A DNA stretch of 64,000 bases, from positions 1 through 64,000 of the forward strand of contig NZ_JACVQF010000221.1 of the NCBI RefSeq assembly GCF_014534645.1, read 5' to 3'. This stretch comes from Streptomyces griseicoloratus. GTDB taxonomy: Bacteria; Actinomycetota; Actinomycetes; Streptomycetales; Streptomycetaceae. The notes under the pieces are model-generated. The model had not been told where the DNA came from and searched no databases. It worked only from the letters and a program-made list of their open reading frames with translations. Each line of letters begins with the position of its first letter. Positions within the stretch are counted from its first letter, which is position 1. Both the position numbers and the translations under genes were made by a program. Below are positions 1-8,425 of the stretch, one piece after another.

Positions 1-454
1 AACGGACCACCACCCGGGAACCCCGACCCCGCCGCATCCCCACCCGGACCACGGCGGACGTCGGCATTCCGGGTGTCCTGAAACGTATGAGAGCCGGGGA
101 ATCCACCACGCCCCGCGTAGGGACCCGGCTGCGGGGGCGCGTCGGTCGTCGGGGGCTCACCGGGGGCCGCGAAGGCTCCGGGTGCCGGGATCGCCTGCGT
201 GGCGTCCTCGTCCTGGCTCGGCTCGGGGAGACCATGAGTCCCGGAACCAGTCACGGGCCACTCCGGTTGGGCGTCTTTCTGCCATTTCTTCACGCGCGCG
301 CACTTCCCCCCACGGGACAGTTCCGGGTGCGCATACGACTCCGAGCACCCGTCGGCCGAACCGGCCCCCACCAGGTTCGAGCGCCCCCTGTACCACACCG
401 TGCTCAGGCCAAGAATGTAGCGCACGCGGAGGATGTGTGGTCCCCGGGTGTCGG
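1..454. other. Left-edge region without a supported gene
   Basis: I see no gene I can support here. Open frames exist on both strands but they are rich in Arg/Pro/Gly, lack a convincing ribosome binding site, and show no recognisable motif, as expected of shadow frames in very GC-rich DNA. The region lies downstream of the leftward LysR gene, so it is probably a spacer plus whatever begins beyond the left edge. Confidence 0.5.
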
Positions 455-468
455 TTAACGAACCGACA
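449..468 (-). terminator. Small hairpin over the LysR stop codon
   Basis: A perfect 8-bp inverted repeat (tgtcggtt / aaccgaca) with a 4-base loop overlaps the stop codon of the LysR gene. It could act as a weak terminator for that gene, but no T tract follows on the minus strand, so the assignment is tentative. Confidence 0.3.
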
Positions 469-1423
469 TCACAGCGTCGTCACTGGCCGGAATCCACCCT
501 CCGGCGGGCCTCTCCAGCCACCTCTCCTCCGCCGCGAGCCGGGCCGCGGCCCGGCGGAGCGTCTCAAATGCGGGGTGCACCAGCCCCTTTCGCCAGACCA
601 GCGACACGGGCGACAGCGGCACGGGGTCGACCAGCGGGCGCACCACCGTCGACGGCATGGCCGGAAAGCCCACCACGGCGAGGATCGGATTACGCGTCTT
701 GTCCATGATCCGCCGGAACTCCTCGTGCCCGACGGCCAGCGGAGCGGGTGACGCCACTTCGATGCCCCGTCCCTCGAACAGGTGATGTGCGAGGTCGGTC
801 CACTCCGGCGTCCGCGGGTTGCCGGCCCCGGCGTACACGCTCTCGCCGGCGAGCGCGGCGAGGGGGACTTCCGGCAGCCCGGCCAGCGGATGGTCCTCGG
901 GCAGGACGACGGCCATGGGCTCGTAGCGGACCGGCTGGTGGCCGAGTCCCGCGCGCAACGCCGGGGCGAGGCCCGCGAACCGGCCGAACGAGGCGTCGAG
1001 GCGGCCGGCGAGCAGTTCGGCGGCGGCGCCCGTCAGGCCGCTCTCGTAACGTGCCATCAGCTCCTGGTCCGGCGCGAGCCGGCGGGCCAGTTCCAGGACG
1101 CGGCGCCCGGTGGTCAGTCCCGGCGAGTTGAGGTCCACGAGCAGGGGGCGGGCCTGTCCGAAGGCCGCGAGCAGGTCGTCCTGCGCCTGCAGGGCGCGGC
1201 GCGCGTACGGCAGCAGGCGTTCGCCGTCGGCCGTCAGCGTGACCTGCCGGGTGGTCCGGACGAACAGCTCGGCGCCCAGTTCCCGCTCCAGGCGCCGTAC
1301 GTCCCGGCTGAGCGCCTGCTGGGCGACGTACAGGCGGGCCGCGGCGCGCGTGAAGTGCAGTTCCTCGGCGACGGTGACGAAGGCCCGCAGCAGGCGCGGG
1401 TCGAGGTGGCTCGGTGCGGGCAT
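455..1423 (-). CDS. LysR-family transcriptional regulator
   Basis: The 322-residue protein starts with a typical LysR winged helix-turn-helix: LRAFVTVAEELHFTRAAARL followed by QQALSRDVRRLERELG, covering about residues 8-65. A substrate-binding-protein-like effector domain follows to about residue 300. Length is normal for the family. It is divergent from the MFS exporter gene across an 83-bp gap, the classic arrangement in which a LysR protein controls its neighbour and itself. The effector is unknown; exporter control suggests a small hydrophobic or toxic compound, which is inference. The start is the first ATG before the HTH and leaves a normal N-terminus. Confidence 0.88.
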   Translation of the reverse strand: MPAPSHLDPRLLRAFVTVAEELHFTRAAARLYVAQQALSRDVRRLERELGAELFVRTTRQVTLTADGERLLPYARRALQAQDDLLAAFGQARPLLVDLNSPGLTTGRRVLELARRLAPDQELMARYESGLTGAAAELLAGRLDASFGRFAGLAPALRAGLGHQPVRYEPMAVVLPEDHPLAGLPEVPLAALAGESVYAGAGNPRTPEWTDLAHHLFEGRGIEVASPAPLAVGHEEFRRIMDKTRNPILAVVGFPAMPSTVVRPLVDPVPLSPVSLVWRKGLVHPAFETLRRAAARLAAEERWLERPAGGWIPASDDAVMSVR

Positions 1424-1506
1424 CCGGCGAATTTACAACGTGCGTGCGTGAATGGGTACGGAGAAGGTGTTGGACCCCTCGATCACCCCCGGGGGACGGT
1501 GGGCGC

Positions 1507-2796
1507 ATGCCGCCGACCACCCCGCGCCGCCCGACCGGGCACACCCCTCTGCTCACCGTCACCGGCGACTCTCTCGTCGCCGCCGACTTCCGCCCGCGCA
1601 CCCGGCGCCGCCCGCCCGGCCCGTACCGCCGTCTCCTCTCCGTCCCCGGCGCCCGCGCGTTCACGGCCGGGAATCTCATCGCCCGTCTGCCCATGGGCAT
1701 GTTCAGCGTGAGCGCGGTCGTGATGATCGCCGGTACGCGGGGCTCGTACGCCCTCGCCGGCGCCGTCACCGCGATGGGCCTGGCGGCGACCGCGCTGGTC
1801 GCCCCCTGGACCGCGCGGCTCGTCGACCGGCACGGCCAGGCCCGGGTGGCCCTGCCCGCCACGCTCGTCGCCGCCCTCGGCTCGCTCGCCCTGCTGCTGT
1901 GCGTCCGGTACGGCGCCCCCGACTGGACCCTGTTCGCCGCGTACGCCGCCACCGCCACGACGCCCAACACCGGCGGCATGGCCCGTGCCCGCTGGGCCCA
2001 TCTGCTCAAGGGCGACGCCGGGCTGCTGCACACGGCGAACTCCTTCGAGCAGGCCGCGGACGAGCTGTGCTTCATGCTGGGCCCGGTGCTGGCGGCCTTC
2101 CTGAGCGCGACGTTCTTCCCGGAGGCGGGCACGCTCGTCGGCGTGGTGCTGCTGGTGACCGGCATGCTGCTGTTCACCGCCCAGCGGGCGACCGAGCCGC
2201 CCGCGCGGCCGCGTCCGCGCGCGAAGGCCCCCTTCCGTGCTCCCGGCATCCCGCCGCTGCTGGCGGTGTGCCTGGCCATGGGCGGGGTGTTCGGGGCGAT
2301 GGAGGTGGTCACGATCGCGTTCGCGGACGCGAACGGGCACCGTACGGCCGCCGGTGTGGTGCTCGGGCTGCAGGCGGCCGGTTCGTGCGCGGCGGGTCTG
2401 CTGTACGGGGCGCTGAAGCCGGCCGGGGCCGCCGAGGACCGCCTGCCGTGGTGCGTGGCCGCGATGGCGGCCCTGCTGACGCTGCCGCTGCTCGCGGCCT
2501 CCCTCACCGGCTCGCTGCCGCTCCTGGCGGTCACGCTGCTGGTCGCCGGGATGGCGACCGCCCCGGCCATGGTCACCACCATGACGCTGGTCCAGCGGCG
2601 CACCCCCGAGGGACGCCTGAACGAGGGCATGACCCTCGCGGTGACCGGCCTGCTCGGCGGTATCGCCTGCGGCAGCGCGGCAGGCGGCTGGACGGTGGAA
2701 CACCTGTCGGCCACGGCCGGGTACGGAGTACCGCTCACGGCCGCGGCGGCGGCACTGCTGCTCACCCTGCGGCCGGCGACCGGTGACGGGGCGTGA
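1507..2796 (+). CDS. Major facilitator superfamily exporter
   Basis: About 429 residues with roughly twelve hydrophobic segments starting near GARAFTAGNLIARLPMGMF. The layout (short N-terminal tail, a basic loop after the second segment, a central charged loop RATEPPARPRPRAKAP near the middle) fits a 12-TM MFS drug-efflux type protein in the cytoplasmic membrane. I chose the ATG at 1507 because an upstream in-frame start at 1414 would overlap the divergent LysR gene. The substrate cannot be read from the sequence; the divergent LysR gene suggests regulated efflux. It ends just before a strong hairpin shared with ssrA. Confidence 0.85.
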   Translation: MPPTTPRRPTGHTPLLTVTGDSLVAADFRPRTRRRPPGPYRRLLSVPGARAFTAGNLIARLPMGMFSVSAVVMIAGTRGSYALAGAVTAMGLAATALVAPWTARLVDRHGQARVALPATLVAALGSLALLLCVRYGAPDWTLFAAYAATATTPNTGGMARARWAHLLKGDAGLLHTANSFEQAADELCFMLGPVLAAFLSATFFPEAGTLVGVVLLVTGMLLFTAQRATEPPARPRPRAKAPFRAPGIPPLLAVCLAMGGVFGAMEVVTIAFADANGHRTAAGVVLGLQAAGSCAAGLLYGALKPAGAAEDRLPWCVAAMAALLTLPLLAASLTGSLPLLAVTLLVAGMATAPAMVTTMTLVQRRTPEGRLNEGMTLAVTGLLGGIACGSAAGGWTVEHLSATAGYGVPLTAAAAALLLTLRPATGDGA

Positions 2797-2810
2797 CCGG
2801 GCCGGACGTG

Positions 2811-2848
2811 CCGAAGGCCCCGCCGCTTGTGCGCGGCGGGGCCTTCGG
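2811..2848. terminator. Bidirectional terminator between MFS gene and ssrA
   Basis: A perfect 16-bp GC-rich stem (2811-2826 pairing with 2833-2848) with a 6-base loop sits between the convergent MFS gene and ssrA. It can serve both directions. Streptomyces terminators often lack a strong U tract, as here. Confidence 0.8.
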
Positions 2849-2860
2849 CCACATGGGAAT

Positions 2861-3259
2861 TGTGGAGATGGCGGGAATCGAACCCGCGTCCAACGGTGTG
2901 GAACCAGGGCTTCTCCGTGTGCAGTCCGCTTCGCTTTTCTCGGCCCCGGAGATCACGCGGACAAGTCTCCGACGGGCTCAGTCACTGTTTGGTTTCCCTC
3001 TTCACCCCGTGACCGGGATCGAGGTTTAGTTCCCTAGCTGATGCCAGGATCCGGGTCGGGAACAGCCCCGGGCTGACACTCCCTTAGTAGGAGGCTCGCT
3101 CTGCTACCTGAGATCAGGCAGCGAGGGCGAAGGCCTGCTGGGAGGAATCGCGCTTGGTGTTGGCGATTATTTTTTTCGGCCTGTGGTTTACGAGATCATG
3201 GCCGCTTCCTCGACACGCTTCCCCTGCTTCGACATCCGCTGTCGAAACCGATCATCCCC
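2861..3259 (-). ncRNA. ssrA: tmRNA (ssrA), trans-translation RNA
   Basis: Read on the minus strand, the RNA begins GGGGATGATCGGTTTCGACA, the conserved tmRNA 5' end, and ends with a tRNA-like T arm (GGTTCGATTCCCGCC) and CATCTCC, which pairs with the 5' GGGGATG to form the acceptor stem. An internal reading frame encodes the proteolysis tag ANTKRDSSQQAFALAA. The chromosomal 3' end reads CATCTCCACAA, so the terminal CCA appears not to be encoded and would be added afterwards; the exact 3' boundary is therefore good to a few bases. The RNA rescues stalled ribosomes with SmpB, whose gene lies directly upstream. Confidence 0.97.
3114..3164 (-). other. tmRNA tag reading frame
   Basis: The resume codon GCC begins a 16-codon frame, ANTKRDSSQQAFALAA, ending in TGA. 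The C-terminal ALAA is the degradation signal read by ClpXP-type proteases. It matches the tag I recall for Streptomyces. Confidence 0.95.
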
Positions 3260-3438
3260 ATGTTGATTTTTCAAACCCTCCGGAGAGGGACCGTGCACCC
3301 GCTCTGCGGTGCGAGTGCCATCGTACGTGAACAACGCACGTCCGTGCCAGCGTATTCCCGGGGGCTCACCCCCGTGCCGACACGGGGTTCAACACGGTCG
3401 CGCACCCGGGCATTCCCGGCTCGCGGGAGTGGTCCGCG

Positions 3439-3918
3439 TCACGCCCGCTGCTTGCGCCGGATCGCCGACATCGCCCGCTCCGCCTCGCGCCGGTCCTGCT
3501 TCTCGCGCAGGGTCTGGCGCTTGTCGTACTCCTTCTTGCCGCGTGCCAGCGCGATCTCGACCTTGGCGCGGCCGTCCTTGAAGTACAGCGCGAGGGGCAC
3601 GATCGTGTGACCGGTCTCCTGGGACTTCGACTCCAGCTTCTCGATCTCCACGCGGTGCAGCAGCAGCTTCCGCTTGCGGCGCGCGCTGTGGTTGGTCCAG
3701 GTGCCCTGGCTGTACTCGGGCACGTGGACGTTGTACAGCCACGCCTCGTGCGCGTCCATCTGGACGAAGCCGTCGGCCAGCGACGCCCTCCCCTGGCGCA
3801 GCGACTTCACCTCGGTACCGGTGAGGACCAGGCCGGCCTCGTAGGTGTCGAGGATGTGGTAGTCGTGCCGCGCCTTCTTGTTCTGCGCGATCAGCTTGCG
3901 CCCTTTTTCCTTAGCCAT
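3439..3918 (-). CDS. smpB: SsrA-binding protein SmpB
   Basis: This 159-residue protein delivers tmRNA to stalled ribosomes. It shows the family signature [19 protein letters not shown] and [19 protein letters not shown] at the N-terminus, the central beta-barrel region, and a basic C-terminal tail ([20 protein letters not shown]) that enters the mRNA channel. The start is set at MAKEKGRKL (3918); upstream in-frame starts at 3930 and 3969 would add residues not usual for SmpB. ssrA lies about 180 bp downstream on the same strand, a common pairing. Confidence 0.97.
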   Translation of the reverse strand: MAKEKGRKLIAQNKKARHDYHILDTYEAGLVLTGTEVKSLRQGRASLADGFVQMDAHEAWLYNVHVPEYSQGTWTNHSARRKRKLLLHRVEIEKLESKSQETGHTIVPLALYFKDGRAKVEIALARGKKEYDKRQTLREKQDRREAERAMSAIRRKQRA

Positions 3919-3994
3919 AGTGCCGACCATTTTCGCACCACGGAGGGGGTCGGCGGAAAGCCATTTCACCCAGGGCGTGCACCCGGCGGTGCGG

Positions 3995-5167
3995 CTACCG
4001 GCCCAGGCCGCTGAGCACCGTCTCCGCCCGGTCCAGGGCGTCCGGGTCCGCGGGGTCGACCTCCAGGTCGGGTCTGATGCCGGTGCCGTCGACGCCGCGT
4101 CCGGAGGGGGTGCGGTAGTGCCCGACGGTCAGTTCGGCGACCGAGCCGTCGGGGAGCGGGCTCGGCATCTGGACGGAGCCCTTGCCGAAGGTGCGGGAGC
4201 CCACGACGACCGCCCGTCCGCGGTCCTGCAGGGCGCCGGTGAGGAGTTCGGCCGCGCTCATCGTGCCGCCGTCGACGAGCGCGACCAGGGGTCTGGTGGT
4301 GTCGCCGCCGGGCTCGGCGTGCAGGGCGCGCTGGTCGCCGTCGACGTCGTACGTGGCGACCAGGCCGCCGTCGAGGAAGGCGGAGGCGGCGGTGACGGCC
4401 TCGGTGACCAGGCCGCCGGAGTTGCCGCGCAGGTCGAGGACGACCCCGGCGCCGGCCGGGGCCCGGCGCACGGCGGTGCGGACCTGGTCGCCGGCGCCCT
4501 TGGTGAAGGAGGCGACCTTGATGACGCTGGCGCCGCCGTCCGTGCCGCGCACGCTCACCGGGTCCGTGGTCAGCCGGACCCGGCGCACGGTCTCGGTCCA
4601 CGTGCGCGTGCCGCGCTCCAGGCCGAGCCGGACGGTGGTGCCGGCGGGCTCGGCCACGGCGTCGCCGCGCAGGGCGGAGACGACCTCGGCGACGGGGCGT
4701 CCGTCGACCCCTTCGCCGTCGACGGTGCGCAGCCGGTCGCCCGCGCGGATCCCGGCGTCGGCCGCGGGAGAGCCGGACCGCACCTTGGTGATCTCGATGC
4801 CGCCGTCGCTCCCCCGGCGCGCCGACAGGCCCACGCCGGTGTACTGGCCGTCGAGGGACTCCTCCAACTCCTCGTACTCCCCTGCGGAGTACACGGCGCC
4901 CCAGCGGTCCCCGCTGCGGCTGACGGCGCGTTCGGCGGCCTCCACGGGGGACTTTCCGTCGGCCATCGCCTCGGCGGCCGCCCTGGCCACCTCCTCGTGA
5001 TGCCCGGCGGGGGCGGCCGAACGGGCCTCGTCCGACGCGGAATTGCCGTCGGTCCCGGGCAACGAGCCGGTGGCGGCGCCGGCGACGAGCACGCCGGCGA
5101 ACACCAATGTCAGGGCGGCCCCGTGGCGGGCGCGGCGGGGCTGACAGAACAGGTCACGACCTGACAT
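3995..5167 (-). CDS. S41-family C-terminal processing peptidase with PDZ domain
   Basis: About 390 residues. A signal-anchor helix ([14 protein letters not shown]) lies near the N-terminus, then a PDZ domain ([20 protein letters not shown], with [13 protein letters not shown]), then the tail-specific protease core. The predicted Ser/Lys dyad is visible as [10 protein letters not shown] (Ser) and [10 protein letters not shown] (Lys). It should act outside the membrane on the C-termini of exported proteins. I placed the start at MSGRDLFC (5167), directly before the anchor; an earlier start would read through the ftsX terminator. It follows ftsEX on the same strand but is separated by a strong hairpin, so it is probably transcribed independently. 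Confidence 0.9.
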   Translation of the reverse strand: MSGRDLFCQPRRARHGAALTLVFAGVLVAGAATGSLPGTDGNSASDEARSAAPAGHHEEVARAAAEAMADGKSPVEAAERAVSRSGDRWGAVYSAGEYEELEESLDGQYTGVGLSARRGSDGGIEITKVRSGSPAADAGIRAGDRLRTVDGEGVDGRPVAEVVSALRGDAVAEPAGTTVRLGLERGTRTWTETVRRVRLTTDPVSVRGTDGGASVIKVASFTKGAGDQVRTAVRRAPAGAGVVLDLRGNSGGLVTEAVTAASAFLDGGLVATYDVDGDQRALHAEPGGDTTRPLVALVDGGTMSAAELLTGALQDRGRAVVVGSRTFGKGSVQMPSPLPDGSVAELTVGHYRTPSGRGVDGTGIRPDLEVDPADPDALDRAETVLSGLGR

Positions 5168-5188
5168 GACGGTGAGTCTAGGACAACG

Positions 5189-5228
5189 CAAGAGGGCCGA
5201 ACGGTCGCTTGACCGTTCGGCCCTCTTG
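5189..5228 (-). terminator. Strong terminator after ftsX
   Basis: A perfect 18-bp stem (5189-5206 with 5211-5228) and 4-base loop starts within ten bases of the ftsX stop codon. It separates ftsEX from the S41 protease gene. Confidence 0.85.
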
Positions 5229-5235
5229 GCATGCG

Positions 5236-6153
5236 TCACACCTTCAGGTACTTGCGCAACGCGAAGAACGCCGCCAGCGCCGGCATCAGCAGGCTCGTGG
5301 CCAGGATGAGCGGCAACTTCGTCAGTACGGCGTCCCAGCCGATGAAGTTGATCAGGTTCAGCTTCTCGGACAGGGCCAGTCCGTGGTCGATGATGAAGTA
5401 TCTGGCGATCACCAGGAAGGCGCAGGCGACGCCACCCCCGATGAGGCCGGCGACGGCCGCTTCCATGATGAACGGCGCCTGGATGTAGAAGCCGGAGGCG
5501 CCGACCAGGCGCATGATGCCGGTCTCGCGACGGCGGCTGAACGCCGACACGCGCACGGTGTTGACGATCAGCATCAGCGCCACGACCAGCATCAGCGCCA
5601 TGATCGCGCGCGCGGCCCAGTTCATGCCGTTGAGGAGTTCGAAGAGGTTGTCGAGGATGCCCTTCTGGTCCTGCACGGACTGCACGCCGTCCCGGCCGTC
5701 GAAGGCGGTCGCGATGACCTGGTACTTCTCCGGGTCCTTGAGCTTGATCCGGTACGACTCCTGCATCTGGTCCGGCGTGAGGGAGCTGGCCAGCGGGGAG
5801 TCGCCGAACTGCTCCTTGTAGTGCTTGTACGCCTCGTCCTGCGACTCGTGCGTCACCTTCTCGACGACCGACATCTCCTCCAGGTCGGCGAGGATCTGCT
5901 TCTTCTGGTCCTCGGTCACCGCGCCCTTGGCGCAGTTGGGGTCGGACTCGGCGTCGCTCTTGTTGCAGAGGAACACCGAGACGTTGACCTTGTCGTACCA
6001 GTAGCCCTTCATGGTGTTGACCTGGTCGCTCATCAGCAGCGAACCGCCGAACAGGGCCAGGGACAGGGCGACGGAGACGATGACGGCGAAGGTCATCGTC
6101 AGGTTGCGGCGGAGACCGACGCCGATCTCCGAGAGCACGAACTGGGCGCGCAT
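5236..6153 (-). CDS. ftsX: Cell division protein FtsX (ABC-type permease)
   Basis: The 305-residue membrane partner of FtsE. One transmembrane segment lies at about residues 18-42 (TFAVIVSVALSLALFGGSLL), then a roughly 130-residue extracytoplasmic domain with two Cys residues (FLCNKSDAESDPNCAKG), then three more segments near the C-terminus ending FALRKYLKV. In known FtsEX complexes FtsE ATP hydrolysis is transmitted through FtsX to peptidoglycan hydrolases outside the cell. It lies 46 bp after ftsE, forming an operon. Confidence 0.97.
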   Translation of the reverse strand: MRAQFVLSEIGVGLRRNLTMTFAVIVSVALSLALFGGSLLMSDQVNTMKGYWYDKVNVSVFLCNKSDAESDPNCAKGAVTEDQKKQILADLEEMSVVEKVTHESQDEAYKHYKEQFGDSPLASSLTPDQMQESYRIKLKDPEKYQVIATAFDGRDGVQSVQDQKGILDNLFELLNGMNWAARAIMALMLVVALMLIVNTVRVSAFSRRRETGIMRLVGASGFYIQAPFIMEAAVAGLIGGGVACAFLVIARYFIIDHGLALSEKLNLINFIGWDAVLTKLPLILATSLLMPALAAFFALRKYLKV

Positions 6154-6199
6154 GGCGGGTGGTTGAGCCTTTCCGTGGAAGCCGGTGCGGTCTGCGGTC

Positions 6200-6889
6200 T
6201 CAGTGCTGGTAGCCGTAGACGCCGCGTGCCTGGTCGCGGACGAGGCGGCCCTGCTCCAGCTCGATGACGCGCTTGCGCATCTGGTCCACGATGTTCTGGT
6301 CGTGCGTGGCCATCACCACGGTGGTGCCCGTCCGGTTGATGCGGTCGAGCAGCTTCATGATGCCGACGGAGGTCTGCGGGTCGAGGTTGCCGGTGGGCTC
6401 GTCGGCGATCAGCAGCTTGGGCCGGTTGACGAAGGCCCGCGCGATGGCGACGCGCTGCTGCTCACCACCGGACAGCTCGCCCGGCATGCGGTCCTCCTTG
6501 CCGCCGAGCCCGACGAGGTCGAGCACCTGCGGCACGGACTTGCGGATCTCGCCGCGGGACTTGCCGATGACCTCCTGTGCGAAGGCCACGTTCTCGGCCA
6601 CCGTCTTGTTCGGCAGCAGCCGGAAGTCCTGGAACACGGTCCCCAGCTGGCGCCGCATCTGCGGCACCTTCCAGTTGGACAGCCGGGCGAGGTCCTTGCC
6701 CAGGACGTGCACCTGACCGTGGCTGCACCGCTCCTCGCGGAGGATCAGCCGCAGGAAGGTGGACTTTCCGGAGCCGGAGGACCCCACGAGGAAGACGAAC
6801 TCGCCCTTCTCGACCTCCAGGGAGACATCCCTGAGGGCTGGGCGGTTCTGCTTGGGGTAGACCTTGGAGACGTTGTCGAATCGGATCAC
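6200..6889 (-). CDS. ftsE: Cell division ATP-binding protein FtsE
   Basis: This 229-residue ABC ATPase has Walker [11 protein letters not shown] near residue 36, the signature [14 protein letters not shown], Walker [13 protein letters not shown], and the switch His in [11 protein letters not shown]. The start is GTG (GTGATCCGATTC). It partners the FtsX permease encoded next and is expected at the inner face of the membrane. Confidence 0.97.
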   Translation of the reverse strand: MIRFDNVSKVYPKQNRPALRDVSLEVEKGEFVFLVGSSGSGKSTFLRLILREERCSHGQVHVLGKDLARLSNWKVPQMRRQLGTVFQDFRLLPNKTVAENVAFAQEVIGKSRGEIRKSVPQVLDLVGLGGKEDRMPGELSGGEQQRVAIARAFVNRPKLLIADEPTGNLDPQTSVGIMKLLDRINRTGTTVVMATHDQNIVDQMRKRVIELEQGRLVRDQARGVYGYQH

Positions 6890-7125
6890 GGATGCACCAC
6901 GGGTCGCCGGGGGTAGATGAGCGTGACCATACGCGAAGCGGGGAGCGGCCCGCAGTCGCCGGTCGGGGTTGCGCGCCAGTTGCGCGTTTTGTCCCCGCGG
7001 GCGGCGGGCCCCGGCCCTTGTGGGAGGGCGCGCAGGGGCCTTCGGAACCTGGCACAGTGGAGGGGGAACGTTCGCGGTGCCGCGAGCGTTGTACTTCGAG
7101 AACCGGTTGCAAGGAGGGCGAGCGC

Positions 7126-7317
7126 ATGACGTACGACCGGTTGGTGTGCGCGAACTGCGCGGCGCCCGTCAGTGAGGGCCGGTGCCCCGTGTGCCGGGCG
7201 AACCGCGAGCGGCTGCAGCAGGAGAACTTCCTGTCGGGTCTGAACCCGATGGCGCTGATCGCGCTGCTGGCGGTCCTGGTCGCGGCGGTGGCGCTGCTGG
7301 CCCACCAGACCGTCTGA
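7126..7317 (+). CDS. Small zinc-ribbon, single-span membrane protein
   Basis: The 63-residue protein has an N-terminal zinc ribbon (CANC and CPVC; Cys 8, 11, 20 and 23) and a C-terminal transmembrane helix ([20 protein letters not shown]). A good ribosome binding site (AAGGAGG) lies ten bases before the ATG at 7126, which decides this start over longer in-frame options. Function is unknown. It is divergent from ftsE across about 236 bp and followed by a hairpin terminator. Confidence 0.75.
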   Translation: MTYDRLVCANCAAPVSEGRCPVCRANRERLQQENFLSGLNPMALIALLAVLVAAVALLAHQTV

Positions 7318-7356
7318 GAGTCGTGGAGGGCCCCTTCAGGGGCGGCAGGGACGCGG

Positions 7357-7388
7357 AAGGGCCCGGAGCCTGTGTGCTCCGGGCCCTT
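7357..7388. terminator. Convergent-gene terminator
   Basis: A 13-bp stem (7357-7369 with 7376-7388) and 6-base loop, followed by TTTT on the plus strand. It lies between the zinc-ribbon gene (+) and the LAETG protein gene (-), and can serve both. Confidence 0.85.
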
Positions 7389-7440
7389 TTACGTGCGTCG
7401 CGCGTACGCCGGAGTACGCTCCGTACGCGGGCGGCTACCT

Positions 7441-8118
7441 TCAGGCAGCCGCGCCGCCACGGCCGTTCATCATGCGCGGCAGCACGCGGAAGCCGATGCC
7501 GCCGGCGATCATCGTCGCGGCGCCGACCAGCAGGAACGTGGTCTGCGCGGCACCGGTCTCGGCGAGCTCCTCGCCGCCGCCCTGGGCGGAGGCGTCGGAG
7601 GCCGGGGCCTCCTCGCCGGTGTCGGTCAGGGCCGAGGAGCCCTGCTCCTGGGTGGAGGGGTTGGAGCCGCCGTCGGGGTTGGTGTTGTTCCCGCCACCGT
7701 TGCCGCCGCCGTTGCCGTTGCCGTTACCCGGGGCCTCCGTGGGGTCGGCCGGCTCGGTCGGCTCCTCGGTGGGGTCCGTCGGGCCGCCGGGGTCCTCCGT
7801 GGGCGGCTCCTCGGTCGGGGGCTCCTCCGTGGGCGGCTCCTCCGTCGGAGGCTCCTCGGTCGGGGGCTCCTCCGTGGGCGGCTCCTCCGTCGGGGGCTCC
7901 TCGGTCGGAGGCTCCTCGCTGGGGATGGTGGTCGGCGGGGTCTCCGGGTCGTCGTCGCCGTTGAGGCCCACGCCGACGCCGACGCCGACGCCGCCGACCT
8001 CGGCGCTCACACCGAGGTCGAGCGCCGAGGCGGCGCCCGCGGCGGTCAGCGAGGCTCCGGCCGCGATCACGGCACCGGCCGCTATCCGGGCGACACGGAT
8101 CCGCGTCTTCTTGGTCAT
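7441..8118 (-). CDS. Sortase-anchored LAETG surface protein with PPTEE repeat stalk
   Basis: This 225-residue secreted protein begins with a basic region and signal peptide (RIAAGAVIAAGASLTAAGA), then a small Gly/Val-rich segment, a stalk of eight consecutive EEPPT pentapeptides, further PT/EP and GN-rich spacers, and a C-terminal sorting signal: LAETG, a hydrophobic helix (TTFLLVGAATMIAGGIG) and a basic tail. LAxTG is the signal recognised by the class E sortases of Streptomyces, so the protein should be attached covalently to peptidoglycan. There is no room for an enzymatic domain; it is probably a structural or spacer protein. No sortase gene is nearby. A possible TTGACG -35 element lies at 8264-8269 on the minus strand, unconfirmed. 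Confidence 0.88.
   Translation of the reverse strand: MTKKTRIRVARIAAGAVIAAGASLTAAGAASALDLGVSAEVGGVGVGVGVGLNGDDDPETPPTTIPSEEPPTEEPPTEEPPTEEPPTEEPPTEEPPTEEPPTEEPPTEDPGGPTDPTEEPTEPADPTEAPGNGNGNGGGNGGGNNTNPDGGSNPSTQEQGSSALTDTGEEAPASDASAQGGGEELAETGAAQTTFLLVGAATMIAGGIGFRVLPRMMNGRGGAAA
7795..7914 (-). repeat. Eight 15-bp tandem repeats encoding the EEPPT stalk
   Basis: Eight in-frame 15-bp units (variants of tccgtgggcggctcc as read on the plus strand) occupy 7795-7914. Units differ at a few positions, mostly silently. Copy number would set stalk length and could vary between strains. Confidence 0.9.
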
Positions 8119-8425
8119 ATGGTTGCTACCCCCAGTAGCTGATCGTCAGTGAGGCGGCGCTCGGGGCCGTGATCGACGGAGATAGCTGCAGTGAAGCCCC
8201 CCGGTTCACATGCGCCCCAGAAATACGCATGCCGCGCCTCACCTTTCCCATTTTTCAAAGCAACGTCAAGGTCATTGCGTACGCGATGTCCGACTACAGG
8301 GGGGTATGCCGGAGACAATCGGTGTGAGTGTGCTGTAGAAGCCGGACATCACCGGCAAACGAAAGGCAACTGCCGCCCCGGGGGCGGCAGTTGCCTTGTC
8401 GACAAAGCGGTGTTTCCGCGCGGCG
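8119..8425. other. Intergenic region between the LAETG gene and prfB
   Basis: About 300 bp with no gene. It carries the upstream region of the LAETG gene (8119 to about 8300, including a TTGACG hexamer on the minus strand at 8264-8269) and, on the right, the prfB terminator. A weak ribosome binding site (CTGGGGG) precedes the LAETG start. Confidence 0.5.
8365..8395 (-). terminator. prfB terminator
   Basis: A 15-base inverted repeat (8365-8379 with 8381-8395), realistically a 13-bp stem with a 4-base loop, lies about 30 bp after the prfB stop codon. Confidence 0.8.

Noticed and set aside
690-2852. A 720-codon minus-strand frame across the LysR and MFS genes
   Set aside because: It runs antisense through the MFS gene and out of frame through the LysR gene, with no domain of its own.
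7795-7914. CRISPR-like array
   Set aside because: The repeats are 15 bp, directly adjacent without spacers, and encode an in-frame peptide stalk.
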